Shown here piece by piece: positions 42,719 through 51,334 of a stretch of 64,000 bases of DNA (the first letter of the stretch is position 1; every line of letters begins with the position of its first letter). The DNA is from Akkermansiaceae bacterium (GTDB lineage Bacteria > Verrucomicrobiota > Verrucomicrobiia > Verrucomicrobiales > Akkermansiaceae): contig JACKQB010000006.1 in the NCBI GenBank assembly GCA_024233115.1, positions 248,001 through 312,000 of the forward strand. The letters run 5' to 3'. The notes below the pieces were generated by a model that saw only the letters and a program-made list of their open reading frames with translations, had not been told where the DNA came from and ran no database searches. Position numbers and translations under genes: made by a program.

Positions 42719-43702
42719 ATGTTCAAAGGCATATTAATAGAGAAAGACTACGCGGGCTTCCGCGTATCACTGACAGACATCGACGAAGGGCAATTGCCCG
42801 AGGGGGATGTGACCGTGCGGGTGAGCCATTCGACGCTCAACTACAAGGATGCACTGGCCATCACAAACAAGGGGCCGGTGGTACGCAAGTTTCCGATGGT
42901 GCCCGGCGTTGATCTGGTCGGCACCGTGGAGCACTCGACCCATTCCGGTGTCAAAGCTGGTGATGCCGTGATTCTCAATGGATGGGGCGTCGGGGAATCG
43001 CATTGGGGCGGACTCGCCCAGAAGGCACGCCTGAATGGAGACTGGCTGGTCCCCCTGCCGGAGCAGTTCACACCGCAGCAGGCGATGGCGATTGGCACCG
43101 CAGGCTACACCGCGATGCTCTGCGTCCTGGCGCTGGAGCGGCACGGTGTCACACCCGCCGACGGAGAGATTCTGGTGACCGGGGCGGCAGGTGGTGTGGG
43201 CAGCGTGGCGACGGCGGTTCTGGCCCGGCTTGGCTTCACCGTCGTCGCGGTAAGCGGCAGGGCATCGGAAGCCGACTATCTCAAGGGCTTGGGTGCGTCG
43301 GAGGTCCTGGATCGGGCCGTATTCGAGATCCACGGCAAACCCTTGGGCAAAGAACGCTGGGCGGGGGCGGTGGATGTCGTCGGCAGCCGCACACTGGCCA
43401 ATGTCTGCGCGTCGACCAAATACCGGGGGATTGTCACAGCCTGCGGATTGGCAGGCGGCATGGATTTCCCGGCCACTGTCGCGCCCTTCATTTTACGTGG
43501 CGTTAACCTGGCGGGCATCGACAGCGTGATGTGTCCGCGAGCTGACCGACTCGAAGCATGGCGTCGCCTGGGCAGGGATCTCGATGTCTCGAAGCTGGCT
43601 ACGATCAGCAGGGAAGTCGGCCTGACAGAATTACTGCCTCTCGCTACGAAAATGCTCAACGGTGAGGTGCGGGGGCGGGTGGTTGTCGATGTCAACCGCT
43701 GA
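42719..43702 (+). CDS. acuI: YhdH/AcuI-family quinone oxidoreductase (acryloyl-CoA reductase type)
   Basis: 327 residues, a zinc-free medium-chain dehydrogenase. SHSTLNYKDALAITNKGPVVRKFPMVPGVDLVGTV is the YhdH/AcuI signature near residue 36, and EILVTGAAGGVGSVATAVLARLG is the NADPH Rossmann motif near residue 156. In the family the enzyme reduces acryloyl-CoA to propionyl-CoA, which detoxifies acrylate, including that from DMSP. No DMSP lyase is adjacent. The symbol is a family-level assignment. Confidence 0.85.
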   Translation: MFKGILIEKDYAGFRVSLTDIDEGQLPEGDVTVRVSHSTLNYKDALAITNKGPVVRKFPMVPGVDLVGTVEHSTHSGVKAGDAVILNGWGVGESHWGGLAQKARLNGDWLVPLPEQFTPQQAMAIGTAGYTAMLCVLALERHGVTPADGEILVTGAAGGVGSVATAVLARLGFTVVAVSGRASEADYLKGLGASEVLDRAVFEIHGKPLGKERWAGAVDVVGSRTLANVCASTKYRGIVTACGLAGGMDFPATVAPFILRGVNLAGIDSVMCPRADRLEAWRRLGRDLDVSKLATISREVGLTELLPLATKMLNGEVRGRVVVDVNR

Positions 43703-43930
43703 GCCGCGAAAGCACCGGTTCAAGGTGAGTGGGAAGCATGCCAACCCGGCAAGGGAGACATGTTAGGGTTGTGTTTTACGGTGTAATCACCCGGATCTCT
43801 TACATTTTCCTCTTTGCAGACTGTGGGGTCATGGTTATAGTGTAAATTAAGTTATTACTGCGCTCACCACGTGGTGATGGCCAACACCAAACCTGCCGGC
43901 TCACCCCCGGCCAACCAACAACGATCCAAA

Positions 43931-44527
43931 ATGAAAAACAGAACCACAATGATGATTGTGGCATTGACGCTTGGCGTCTTTGCCTCCGTATCACCGGCCT
44001 ATGCCGAGAAAGACGACCGCGCTGAGCGGGCCCGCAGCCTCTATCAAATGGGGATGACCGCCATGAACGAGGGAAACTTCGCCCTTGCCAAGACCAGCTT
44101 CCAGGAAGTGCTGCGCATTTATCCCAACCACCCGCAGGCGCGTGCAAAGCTGATCCACCTAACCGAGAACAGAAACACCCTGGAAATCGGCAAGCGCAAG
44201 GCCGAGCTGAGCAAGGTGATCATACCTAACGTTGACCTTGACAAGGCCACTATCCAGGAAGCGCTGGAAATGCTCGCTATCCAGACGGAGCGCGAATCGC
44301 AGAAGAAAATCACGCCTAACTTCATCGTCCAGGACCCGACAGGTGGGTTCAAGGGGCGCACGGTCACCCTGAGGCTGAACCGAATCCCCGCTGAGACGCT
44401 GCTGCGTTACATCGCCGATCAGGCCGGGGGCAACATCCGTTACGACGACCATGCCATCGTGATCACCCCTCGCCACCGGGGAGGGGCCACCGAACCGAAG
44501 GAGGAGGATCAACTGCTGGTCGAGTAG
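43931..44527 (+). CDS. Exported TPR protein with STN/secretin-like domain
   Basis: 198 residues from ATG 43931; an earlier open frame has no signal. The signal peptide is IVALTLGVFASVSPAYA. A TPR-like unit follows (ARSLYQMGMTAMNEGNFALAKTSFQEVLRIYPNHPQARAKL), and the C-terminal half resembles an STN/secretin short domain (VDLDKATIQEALEMLAIQTE…NFIVQDPTGGFKGRTVTLRLNRIPAETLLRYIADQAGG). Proteins of this kind are common in planctomycetes and verrucomicrobia and are thought to work with type II secretion or pili. It is a single gene facing the permease gene. Confidence 0.75.
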   Translation: MKNRTTMMIVALTLGVFASVSPAYAEKDDRAERARSLYQMGMTAMNEGNFALAKTSFQEVLRIYPNHPQARAKLIHLTENRNTLEIGKRKAELSKVIIPNVDLDKATIQEALEMLAIQTERESQKKITPNFIVQDPTGGFKGRTVTLRLNRIPAETLLRYIADQAGGNIRYDDHAIVITPRHRGGATEPKEEDQLLVE

Positions 44528-44553
44528 ACCTCAAATCAAAGCCAGCCCATTTC

Positions 44554-45669
44554 TCAACCTGCCCAGGCGTTGATGGCCCACGCGACCACCACCACCTGGG
44601 GCAGGCTGATCAGTGGCAGCACCAAGGCCATTTTCCACGAGCGCGTGGTTTCCTTGAGTGCCATGATCTCCGTGTAATCGGTGGCGGCGCCTGCCATCAG
44701 GAAAGCAAAACCATTACCCGGCGCGGCGGCCCTGGTAACCAGGTCGGCCGCGATCGGGCTGGACCCTTCCGAGCAGACTTCAATGATCGTGGCGGCCACC
44801 AGGGTCAGCAATACGCCAATCCAGGTGGGGCCGAACCAATCGCCGAAAACATCCGCTGGAACGAAAGCCCGGATCATCGCCGCCAGCACGGTGCCAAAAA
44901 AGATCCAGCGCAGGATCATGGTGGATTCACTGAGCCCGGCTTTGAGCATGTTGCCGAGCAGGGTGTGGTTGATGCGCGACTTCCGGATGGTTGATTTTAT
45001 TTCAGGCCAGAGAGCAAAGCCATCGGGAAGCTCCACTTGGTGCGGGTTTGCCGGGATGCGCCCTGCCTTGACCATGTTCTCGACCACCAAACCGGTAATG
45101 ACCGCGATCACCCCCGACAGGATGATAAAGACCAGGGTCCATTTCAGTCCGATCAGGGCAAAGAGAATCAGGGTCAGCGAAAGCGAGTTCCACGGGCTGG
45201 CGATGAGAAAGGCGAGGGTTTGTCCGTACGACGCGCCACGTTCATAGAGCTTCATCGCAACCAGCAGGATGCCGTGGTTACAGAGGTCCAGGATCAGTCC
45301 GGCCGACATCGCACGGAGGATACCTGAGAGCGTTCCCGGTTTTCCCAAAACCGCGGCGACCCACTCGCGGGGAACCCAGCCAAGGGCACCGACGGCTAAT
45401 ATCCCCAAGGCAAGCCCCCACCACATTTTATTCATCAGCTCAAAGACCCCCTGGCCGAAGTGGGCGAGCTGATGCGAAACACCGGCCAGGTTTTCCGCAA
45501 AAAACAAATGCCCAAAATAACCCAGTAACACAAATACCAGCGAACCCCAAAGTAACCAGTCAAAGCTCTTTTTCCCACCACCACAACACGGCGGCTTCTC
45601 CTGCTTCTCCTTGACCGGGTTCCCGGGAGGTGGAATTTCTTTTTTCTGGGAACAACAGCAGGATGACAT
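44554..45669 (-). CDS. Permease of the DUF318/SO_0444-like metal efflux type
   Basis: 371 residues from the start at 45669. The N terminus MSSCCCSQKKEIPPP…KPPCCGGGKK is Cys-rich and probably binds metal. Eight to ten membrane segments follow, with GLILDLCNHGILLVAM, FLIASPWNSLSLT, IEVCSEGSSPIAADL and FLMAGAATDYTEIMAL, elements typical of the ArsP_1/DUF318 permease family. The relatives export copper, zinc or organoarsenicals. The Cys-rich tail favours a soft metal, but which is not known. No regulator is next to it. Confidence 0.8.
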   Translation of the reverse strand: MSSCCCSQKKEIPPPGNPVKEKQEKPPCCGGGKKSFDWLLWGSLVFVLLGYFGHLFFAENLAGVSHQLAHFGQGVFELMNKMWWGLALGILAVGALGWVPREWVAAVLGKPGTLSGILRAMSAGLILDLCNHGILLVAMKLYERGASYGQTLAFLIASPWNSLSLTLILFALIGLKWTLVFIILSGVIAVITGLVVENMVKAGRIPANPHQVELPDGFALWPEIKSTIRKSRINHTLLGNMLKAGLSESTMILRWIFFGTVLAAMIRAFVPADVFGDWFGPTWIGVLLTLVAATIIEVCSEGSSPIAADLVTRAAAPGNGFAFLMAGAATDYTEIMALKETTRSWKMALVLPLISLPQVVVVAWAINAWAG

Positions 45670-45748
45670 AACGCTTGGTAACTGGAGGTGTGAGATCGCC
45701 GCCCCCTGTTTATTCCGTCTCACTGATCCCCGCAAGCCCTCATATCCG

Positions 45749-46585
45749 ATGAATCACCTCCGACACCCCTTTACCCGCCCCTTTACCCGCCCCTTTACCC
45801 GCCCCTTTACCCGCCCCTTTACCCGCCTCCTTGCCTACCTTTTGCCGGCTCTTCTTGTCGCCTGCCTTGGTGCATGCGGGAAATGGAACACAGTCCCACA
45901 GCCGGTGGCACCCACGCCCGACAAGGTGACGGCCGACGATTCCGCAGCGGCGAAGGAAGTGATAGCGCGCCGCCAGCCGGTGGAAACCACCTGGGTGTTT
46001 ACCGTTGATTCCACGCGCTCGCAAGGCAGGTTGGACCTCAGCCTCGACCCGCAGGGCTCCTTGCTTGGCGCCCAACCTGCGCAAGACGCCGCGCCTCTCA
46101 AGGGGAGGATCCTGGTCAGTGTCAGCACCGATGCAGAGGGCAACCGCAGTATCAGGCTCAAGGATGTCGTCCTCACCAATACCGTAGCGCTGGCCATGCC
46201 ATTTCATTGGTCGCGACTGCTGGGCAGCATCTCGGTTCATATTCCGATGCACGTCTTGACCATTTCCAAGCATAGCTTCCACAGGACGTGCCGACTGAAC
46301 AAGGACGGTGGGTTTTCTTTGAAACAGAACTTTTTTACCGTCGGAGGAAATGCCAGGGTCAACGGCTCGGGTCTGGTGCTGAAACGTGCGGTGGGCAAAC
46401 GTGACGTGGATCTCACGATTCAAAAAACCGGGGATGTAGATCTGTTAGGTTCGATACGCGTGCAAAAAGGCATCGCCACACTGCGCATTCCGTCGGCGGT
46501 CATGCGGGACCGTTTCGATCTGGAGGGCAGCATGCTGGACCTCGTGTTTACCGGTGACATCACCGCCACGGCGCAGGTGCGATGA
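45749..46585 (+). CDS. Putative lipoprotein with a repeat in its signal peptide
   Basis: 278 residues from ATG 45749. The N terminus is MNHLRH followed by five copies of P-F-T-R, then LLAYLLPALLVACLGACGK, a hydrophobic core with lipobox LGAC (Cys42 or 38). The repeated part falls in the n-region. The mature region looks beta-rich (VSTDAEGNRSIRLKDVVLTN), with no known domain. It ends 24 bp before rdgB, which is convergent. The n-region is unusually long and its repeat number could vary without changing the frame. Confidence 0.75.
   Translation: MNHLRHPFTRPFTRPFTRPFTRPFTRLLAYLLPALLVACLGACGKWNTVPQPVAPTPDKVTADDSAAAKEVIARRQPVETTWVFTVDSTRSQGRLDLSLDPQGSLLGAQPAQDAAPLKGRILVSVSTDAEGNRSIRLKDVVLTNTVALAMPFHWSRLLGSISVHIPMHVLTISKHSFHRTCRLNKDGGFSLKQNFFTVGGNARVNGSGLVLKRAVGKRDVDLTIQKTGDVDLLGSIRVQKGIATLRIPSAVMRDRFDLEGSMLDLVFTGDITATAQVR
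45766..45825 (+). repeat. 12-bp tandem repeat, five copies
   Basis: CCCCTTTACCCG repeats five times without a mismatch, each unit encoding P-F-T-R in frame. Loss or gain of units keeps the reading frame, a typical site of slippage. Confidence 0.95.
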
Positions 46586-46609
46586 ATCGCCGCCCCGGCT
46601 GACAGGACG

Positions 46610-47188
46610 CTAGGACGCGAGCCAGGCCACCACTTTTTCCATCGCCCGGGCGCGGTGGCTAAGCCCGTTTTTGATATCCTCTCCAAGCTCGGCAAAGGTC
46701 TGGTCGTAGCCATCGGGTACAAACAGCGGATCGTAACCAAATCCCCCCTGCCCCCGCAGCGCGTCAATGATCCGCCCTTCCACGGAGCCCTCGAAATGGG
46801 CTAACACTTTTCCATTTTCCGCCAGCACCATCACGCAGCGAAACCTGGCGGTGCGGTCCCCCTTGTCGTCGAGTTCGCGGAGCAGCCTGGCATTGTTCGC
46901 CGAGTCATTGCCGTCTTCACCGGCGTAGCGCGAGGAGTAAACCCCGGGGTCGCCACCGAGCGCATCAACCTCCAGGCCCGAGTCGTCGGAGAGCACCAGC
47001 CCCGGCACCTGCGCGCTGATCTGCACCGCCTTGAGGGTGGCATTTTCCAGAAAGGTCGTGCCCGTTTCCTCGACGGCCGGCAGCCCGGGGTGGGATTTCA
47101 AGTCGGACACCTGGTATCCATCGCCAAGCATGGCACGGATTTCCCCGGTTTTGTGACTGTTGCCTGTGGCGACGAGTAGTTTTTGCAT
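46610..47188 (-). CDS. rdgB: Non-canonical purine NTP pyrophosphatase (RdgB/HAM1)
   Basis: 192 residues, the normal length. LLVATGNSHKTGEIRAML at the start binds the triphosphate, VEETGTTFLENATLKA and LVLSDDSGLEVDALGGDPGVYSSRYA carry the catalytic Asp region, and GGFGYDPLF and LSHRARAM complete the family pattern. It hydrolyses dITP/XTP to keep such bases out of DNA. The start is unambiguous. Confidence 0.95.
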   Translation of the reverse strand: MQKLLVATGNSHKTGEIRAMLGDGYQVSDLKSHPGLPAVEETGTTFLENATLKAVQISAQVPGLVLSDDSGLEVDALGGDPGVYSSRYAGEDGNDSANNARLLRELDDKGDRTARFRCVMVLAENGKVLAHFEGSVEGRIIDALRGQGGFGYDPLFVPDGYDQTFAELGEDIKNGLSHRARAMEKVVAWLAS

Positions 47189-47265
47189 GCACGGGTGATA
47201 GCATTACCTGTGTGGATTTTCGATATTTTTGGAATAAAACATCGTTTGGTGTCGTCTTAGTAGTG

Positions 47266-47718
47266 ATGAAAGCAATGAAACAACTTATGACCGCCGCCTT
47301 CGCCCTCGTTACCCTTTCAAGTGCTGCCCTGGCCGGGAGCGAATGGATGACAGATGTCGACGCCGCCTTGGAAAAGGCCAAGAAAGAGAAAAAGCCCGTC
47401 ATGGTGGAGTTCACCGGCTCCGACTGGTGCCCTCCTTGCAAAATGATGCACAAGAAGGTGTTCTCCAAAAAAGCCTTTACCGACGCTGCGTCCAAGAAAT
47501 ACATCCTTGTGAAAATCGACATCCCGCGTGGCGACAAGGAACTCTATCAGAAAAACCAGAAGGTTCTGGGCAAGTACAAGGTGAGTGGTGTGCCCACCGT
47601 GATTCTCTTTGGAGACGACGGTAAGGAGTTCAGCCGCTTCTCCGCATCCCAGTTCCCGACCGTTGAAGCCTTCCTTGCCCAGCTCGACAGCGCGCTGGAG
47701 AAAAAGGAAATGGACTAA
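47266..47718 (+). CDS. Exported thioredoxin-like protein
   Basis: 150 residues from ATG 47266. The signal peptide ends SSAALAG. The active-site motif is WCPPC with Cys55 and Cys58, in VMVEFTGSDWCPPCKMMHKK, and VSGVPTVILFGDDGKE carries the cis-Pro. It probably reduces disulfides in the periplasm. A good terminator follows at 47755-47790. Confidence 0.9.
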   Translation: MKAMKQLMTAAFALVTLSSAALAGSEWMTDVDAALEKAKKEKKPVMVEFTGSDWCPPCKMMHKKVFSKKAFTDAASKKYILVKIDIPRGDKELYQKNQKVLGKYKVSGVPTVILFGDDGKEFSRFSASQFPTVEAFLAQLDSALEKKEMD

Positions 47719-47754
47719 CCGAAAAGACAGCCACCTATTTTTACAATCAAGCGA

Positions 47755-47790
47755 TGGGCCGTGTGAGTAATCATACGGCTCGTTTTTTTT
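47755..47790 (+). terminator. Rho-independent terminator after the thioredoxin-like gene
   Basis: Arms GGCCGTGTGA and TCATACGGCT pair around GTAA with one G-U pair, then eight T residues follow (47783-47790). Confidence 0.85.
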
Positions 47791-47851
47791 GCCTGCCGGG
47801 AGTGTTTTCCGGGTTTGCTTCCAACAGGATTACTGCCAGAGTGGAGTCCGC

Positions 47852-48982
47852 ATGATCAAGCGACCATCCATCACCCGACGTGGAGCCGCCATGGCCGGAG
47901 GCACGGTGGCACTCCTGATCGGTGGGCTGCTGGCGGGCGATGGCCTGTTTCTCATCCTCGGGCTTTGCAGCACCCTGACCATCGTCATGGCCTGGTTGTT
48001 AGGGAAACTCAGCCTGCGTCATCTGGGTGTGGATATCCACCTGCCCAGCCACGTGGCGGCCGGGGTTCCCTTTGATCTCGAATTCACCCTGCGCAACAAC
48101 AGGCCGGTCCTGGATGCCTTTAACATAGAAATCCGTCTCATCCTACCCGGACAGACCGCCTATTCAGCGATCGCCCCCTGGACAGCGGCCGGCTCCGCAT
48201 CCCGTATCACCCAGCCGACCACGATCCCGGGTCGTGGCTACGAGGACACCCATCATCTGACTCTCTCCACCACCTTCCCCCTTGGTCTTTTCGAGAGCAA
48301 ACGGCAGCGCAACATCAGAAAAGAGGTCACCATCACCCCCAAGCCGATCATCCCTGTGGAACTGAGCAGCCACGGGTCCCTGCATGATACCCTGCCGCGC
48401 AGTGGGACCGCTACCGGCCAGACCTTTGGGGAACCCCGGGGAATCCGACCGTGGCAGGCGGGCGACTCTGCACGGCGTATCCATTGGCCGGCCTCGGCCC
48501 GGTCCCTGGCGCGGGGCCACGACCTGCGTGTCCGGGAGTTTGACCCGCCGGGCTTTCACCCCGACCACTGCCACATCGTTTTTCACTCCTACGCGACCGG
48601 ACGTGAAATGCTCAGGGAGGACCGCTTTGAACGCGCTCTCTCCCTGTTAGCCGGCTCATTGACCGAACTTCAGAAGCTCGGCATCCCATGCACACTGACC
48701 TGTGATTTTTTTGATTGGCAACCGGTCACCACGACGACACGCATGCAAGTGGTCGACTGCCTCAACACCCTATCCAGAATACGCCGCAGCAGTGGTGTGG
48801 AAGCCCATGATCTGGAAAACACGTTTCGCGCAGTCCCTCCCGGCCACACCCTGATGATCATTTCCGATATGATCCCCGATTCCTGGCAGCATCTGTTAGC
48901 CAAACACCCGCAAACCCTCATCATCGACATACGCCAGGTTCGTTACCGACACAAAACCCTGCAACAAGCCATACGGCTTTAA
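47852..48982 (+). CDS. DUF58 (VWA-like) protein
   Basis: 376 residues from ATG 47852. Two membrane helices at residues about 9-45 are followed by a long soluble part with ATGQTFGEPRGIRPWQAGDSARRIHWPASAR, the DUF58 signature (RpW..GD..r.IhW..sAR). DUF58 proteins are partners of MoxR AAA ATPases and transglutaminase-like proteins; their biochemical role is still open. Here the transglutaminase-like gene follows 99 bp downstream but the MoxR gene is at 58979, on the opposite strand. Confidence 0.88.
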   Translation: MIKRPSITRRGAAMAGGTVALLIGGLLAGDGLFLILGLCSTLTIVMAWLLGKLSLRHLGVDIHLPSHVAAGVPFDLEFTLRNNRPVLDAFNIEIRLILPGQTAYSAIAPWTAAGSASRITQPTTIPGRGYEDTHHLTLSTTFPLGLFESKRQRNIRKEVTITPKPIIPVELSSHGSLHDTLPRSGTATGQTFGEPRGIRPWQAGDSARRIHWPASARSLARGHDLRVREFDPPGFHPDHCHIVFHSYATGREMLREDRFERALSLLAGSLTELQKLGIPCTLTCDFFDWQPVTTTTRMQVVDCLNTLSRIRRSSGVEAHDLENTFRAVPPGHTLMIISDMIPDSWQHLLAKHPQTLIIDIRQVRYRHKTLQQAIRL

Positions 48983-49081
48983 ACTCAAAGCTTTAAACTC
49001 CAAACACCAAGTAACCTTCAACCATTCTTGCCACCTCCACTAGACCTGGAGTTTGAAATTTAAGATTTAATACTTAAAAAC

Positions 49082-50899
49082 ATGCGTAGCCTTACCCTGA
49101 TCATCGCCGTCGCCGGTGCCTATGCCCTCCTGAGAGGATGGCAGGGCTGCCCGTCGATACTGATGCGGGCCTGCCTCGCTGTCGCAACCCTGGTCGCCGG
49201 CCTTGCCTTCTGGGGTATCCGTAAAGACGCATCACAGCCAAGGATGCTCAGCCTACGCAAGGCCACCTGGCTGGATTACCTGTCGCTCGGCGCCGCGGTG
49301 GTTTTCACCGAAGCCTGTTTTGTCGTGCTGACCAGCACCCTGGCGGCTCCCGCCCAGGAACTGGTCGCCGGTTTCCGGGAGGTCATCGCCGATCCCGCCA
49401 AACTTGGCAATGGTGACGATGGTGATGGCCCGGGCGGGGGCGACGGCGATGTGCAGTTCGACGGCGAGCGCTCGGGCGACTGGAAATTCTCCAAACGGAT
49501 GGACCGCAACCTGCCGCCTAACAGCAATCACAAACCGAGCAACAAACCCGAGGTGTTTCTCGAATTGGAGAACCAGGAGGATGCCACCGCACTATTCAAC
49601 TCTCGGATTCACCTGCGGTCGTTTGCATTTTCCCGGTTTAACGGCGTTTCATGGTCGGCCCGACGGAAAAGTGAAACCCTGCTGAAGGATCCCATCGTGT
49701 TTCCCCGCCCGCCCGGGGTAGCCGACAAGCAGGGCATCAGGTATCGCATTTACCATGCGGTCAGTCGTTCAGGCCAGAACCTGTTCACCTCGCTCCATGG
49801 GACGCACAGCACGGACCTCGCGGAACTAACAGAGCTTGCCGAGTCGATCCACCTGTTACCTGAGGTCACGGCAGCTGAGGATGGTTATACCTATACGGCT
49901 ACTTCTCACTCCATCCATTTTACAGACCTTATCAATGAGCCGATCCATGCAGCCCCGGGCAGCCCTGACGAGCTCGACCTGCCACCCGAGTTTGCCGACC
50001 CGATCAAAAAAACAGCGGAGGCATTTATTTACCAACCCACCCTATCGAGCCAACTCGTCGCCCTGCGAAATTTCCTCCAGGATAACTACACCTATTCGCT
50101 GGAGACCACCAATGCCACCGGCGCGAATCCTCTGGAGAATTTCCTGTATCTGGAAAAACGGGGGTACTGTGAACATTTCGCCACCGCAGCCGCCATGCTC
50201 TGTCGCACCCTGGGAGTGCCGAGCCGCATTGCCTACGGCTGGTCGGGCGGGCGGCTATACAAGGAGCAGAACATGTTTGTTTTCCGGGCCAAGGATGCCC
50301 ACGCCTGGACCGAAATCAAGCTCGACGGTTACGGGTGGGTTGTGTTTGACACCACGCCAGCCGACAACGCAGCCACCCCCGAAGCCCATGCCGCGCCGGA
50401 CGGTGAGGAGGCGCCCGACCCGGCCGAGACCATCATGGAGCAGCAACATGCCTTGGAAAACGAGCCGCGGTCTCCACTGAGCCTGGATATCAGCCCATGG
50501 GCACTCGCCACCGGCCTCGTGACCGCCGCTATCTGCTGTGCGATCTTTCTGGTCACCCGCGCATTACACCGACCTCCAACGGCACCGGATGGTCGGCCAC
50601 TCAGGCATTCCCCCCCCGGATATTTGGTGCATTTCAAGCAAGCCTGTGTCGCGCTGGGCTATCCGATGCCCATCGGCCGGACACTGCGGCAGCAGCTTGA
50701 TCTTTTACAACACAAGCATGCCTCCCCTGGATTTGCGCAGTCGCTGTTGGACTACCATTATGGCAGGCTCTATGCCGACCATGCTCCAGACCCGGCCACG
50801 GAGCGTCAGCTCGACCAGGCGATCCGAAAGTGGAAAAATGCCGCTATGGCAAAAACAAAAAGCAGCCCTGGTGAGAACGGGTCGTTATCGCGTATTTGA
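49082..50899 (+). CDS. TgpA-like membrane protein with transglutaminase domain
   Basis: 605 residues. Membrane helices at the N terminus (about 4-28, 55-82), then a periplasmic transglutaminase-like core: nucleophile Cys near 362 in LEKRGYCEHFATAAAMLCRT, His near 406 in AKDAHAWTEIKLDG, and Asp near 423 in VVFDTTPAD. A further helix near 473-497 precedes a DUF4129-like C-terminal domain. It has fewer N-terminal helices than TgpA itself. It forms the DUF58/transglutaminase pair typical of MoxR operons, and a role in the cell envelope is likely. Confidence 0.85.
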   Translation: MRSLTLIIAVAGAYALLRGWQGCPSILMRACLAVATLVAGLAFWGIRKDASQPRMLSLRKATWLDYLSLGAAVVFTEACFVVLTSTLAAPAQELVAGFREVIADPAKLGNGDDGDGPGGGDGDVQFDGERSGDWKFSKRMDRNLPPNSNHKPSNKPEVFLELENQEDATALFNSRIHLRSFAFSRFNGVSWSARRKSETLLKDPIVFPRPPGVADKQGIRYRIYHAVSRSGQNLFTSLHGTHSTDLAELTELAESIHLLPEVTAAEDGYTYTATSHSIHFTDLINEPIHAAPGSPDELDLPPEFADPIKKTAEAFIYQPTLSSQLVALRNFLQDNYTYSLETTNATGANPLENFLYLEKRGYCEHFATAAAMLCRTLGVPSRIAYGWSGGRLYKEQNMFVFRAKDAHAWTEIKLDGYGWVVFDTTPADNAATPEAHAAPDGEEAPDPAETIMEQQHALENEPRSPLSLDISPWALATGLVTAAICCAIFLVTRALHRPPTAPDGRPLRHSPPGYLVHFKQACVALGYPMPIGRTLRQQLDLLQHKHASPGFAQSLLDYHYGRLYADHAPDPATERQLDQAIRKWKNAAMAKTKSSPGENGSLSRI

Positions 50900-50943
50900 A
50901 ATCCAACCTTGCCAGGCCTTGTGCCAGTTGCATATATGCTGGC

Positions 50944-51324
50944 ATGAAACGCTTCCACTTGACCATGCTTCTTGCCCTATTGCTGGTATCCTGTAGTGAC
51001 TCCCCGGATAAGCTGGCGAACGACCAGATAGCCTACATGGAAGAAATGACCGAACTCGTCAATGACATCGCCGATGGCAAGATTTCTTCCTCAGAGGCGG
51101 CCAAGGAAATCAAAGAGTGGGGCGAGAAAGGTGAAAAAATCTAGAAGCGCATCAAGGAACTCCGCGATGCCGGCACTTCTGATGAGGAATTCACCAAAGC
51201 GGGGAAAAAGCATGATGAGCGCAGCCGCAAGGCGATGAAAGCCTACTTTGAAGCCATTACAAAATTACAGAAATCCGGACGAATGACCAAGGAGCTTCAG
51301 GAAGCCATGCTGAATATCAAATAG
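50944..51324 (+). pseudogene. Small lipoprotein gene interrupted by an in-frame amber codon
   Basis: From ATG 50944 the frame encodes a lipoprotein signal (LTMLLALLLVSCSDS, lipobox LVSC) and a helical, charged mature part (YMEEMTELVNDIADGKISSSEAAKEIKEWGEKGEKI), then TAG at 51142-51144, and continues in the same frame for another 59 sense codons (KRIKELRDAGTSDEEFTKAG … SGRMTKELQEAMLNIK) to TAG 51322. Composition and heptad-like helix pattern carry on across the stop, so the original gene was about 126 codons. A CAG to TAG change is the simplest cause. Alternatives are a sequencing error or readthrough. The 66-residue short form may still be made. Confidence 0.75.
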
Positions 51325-51334
51325 GGACACCCCC

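Noticed and set aside
51142..51144. Pyrrolysine or other recoding at the amber codon
   Set aside because: No pyl-type gene is near, the protein is a small lipoprotein unlike pyrrolysine proteins, and no downstream structure was noted. A nonsense mutation is simpler.
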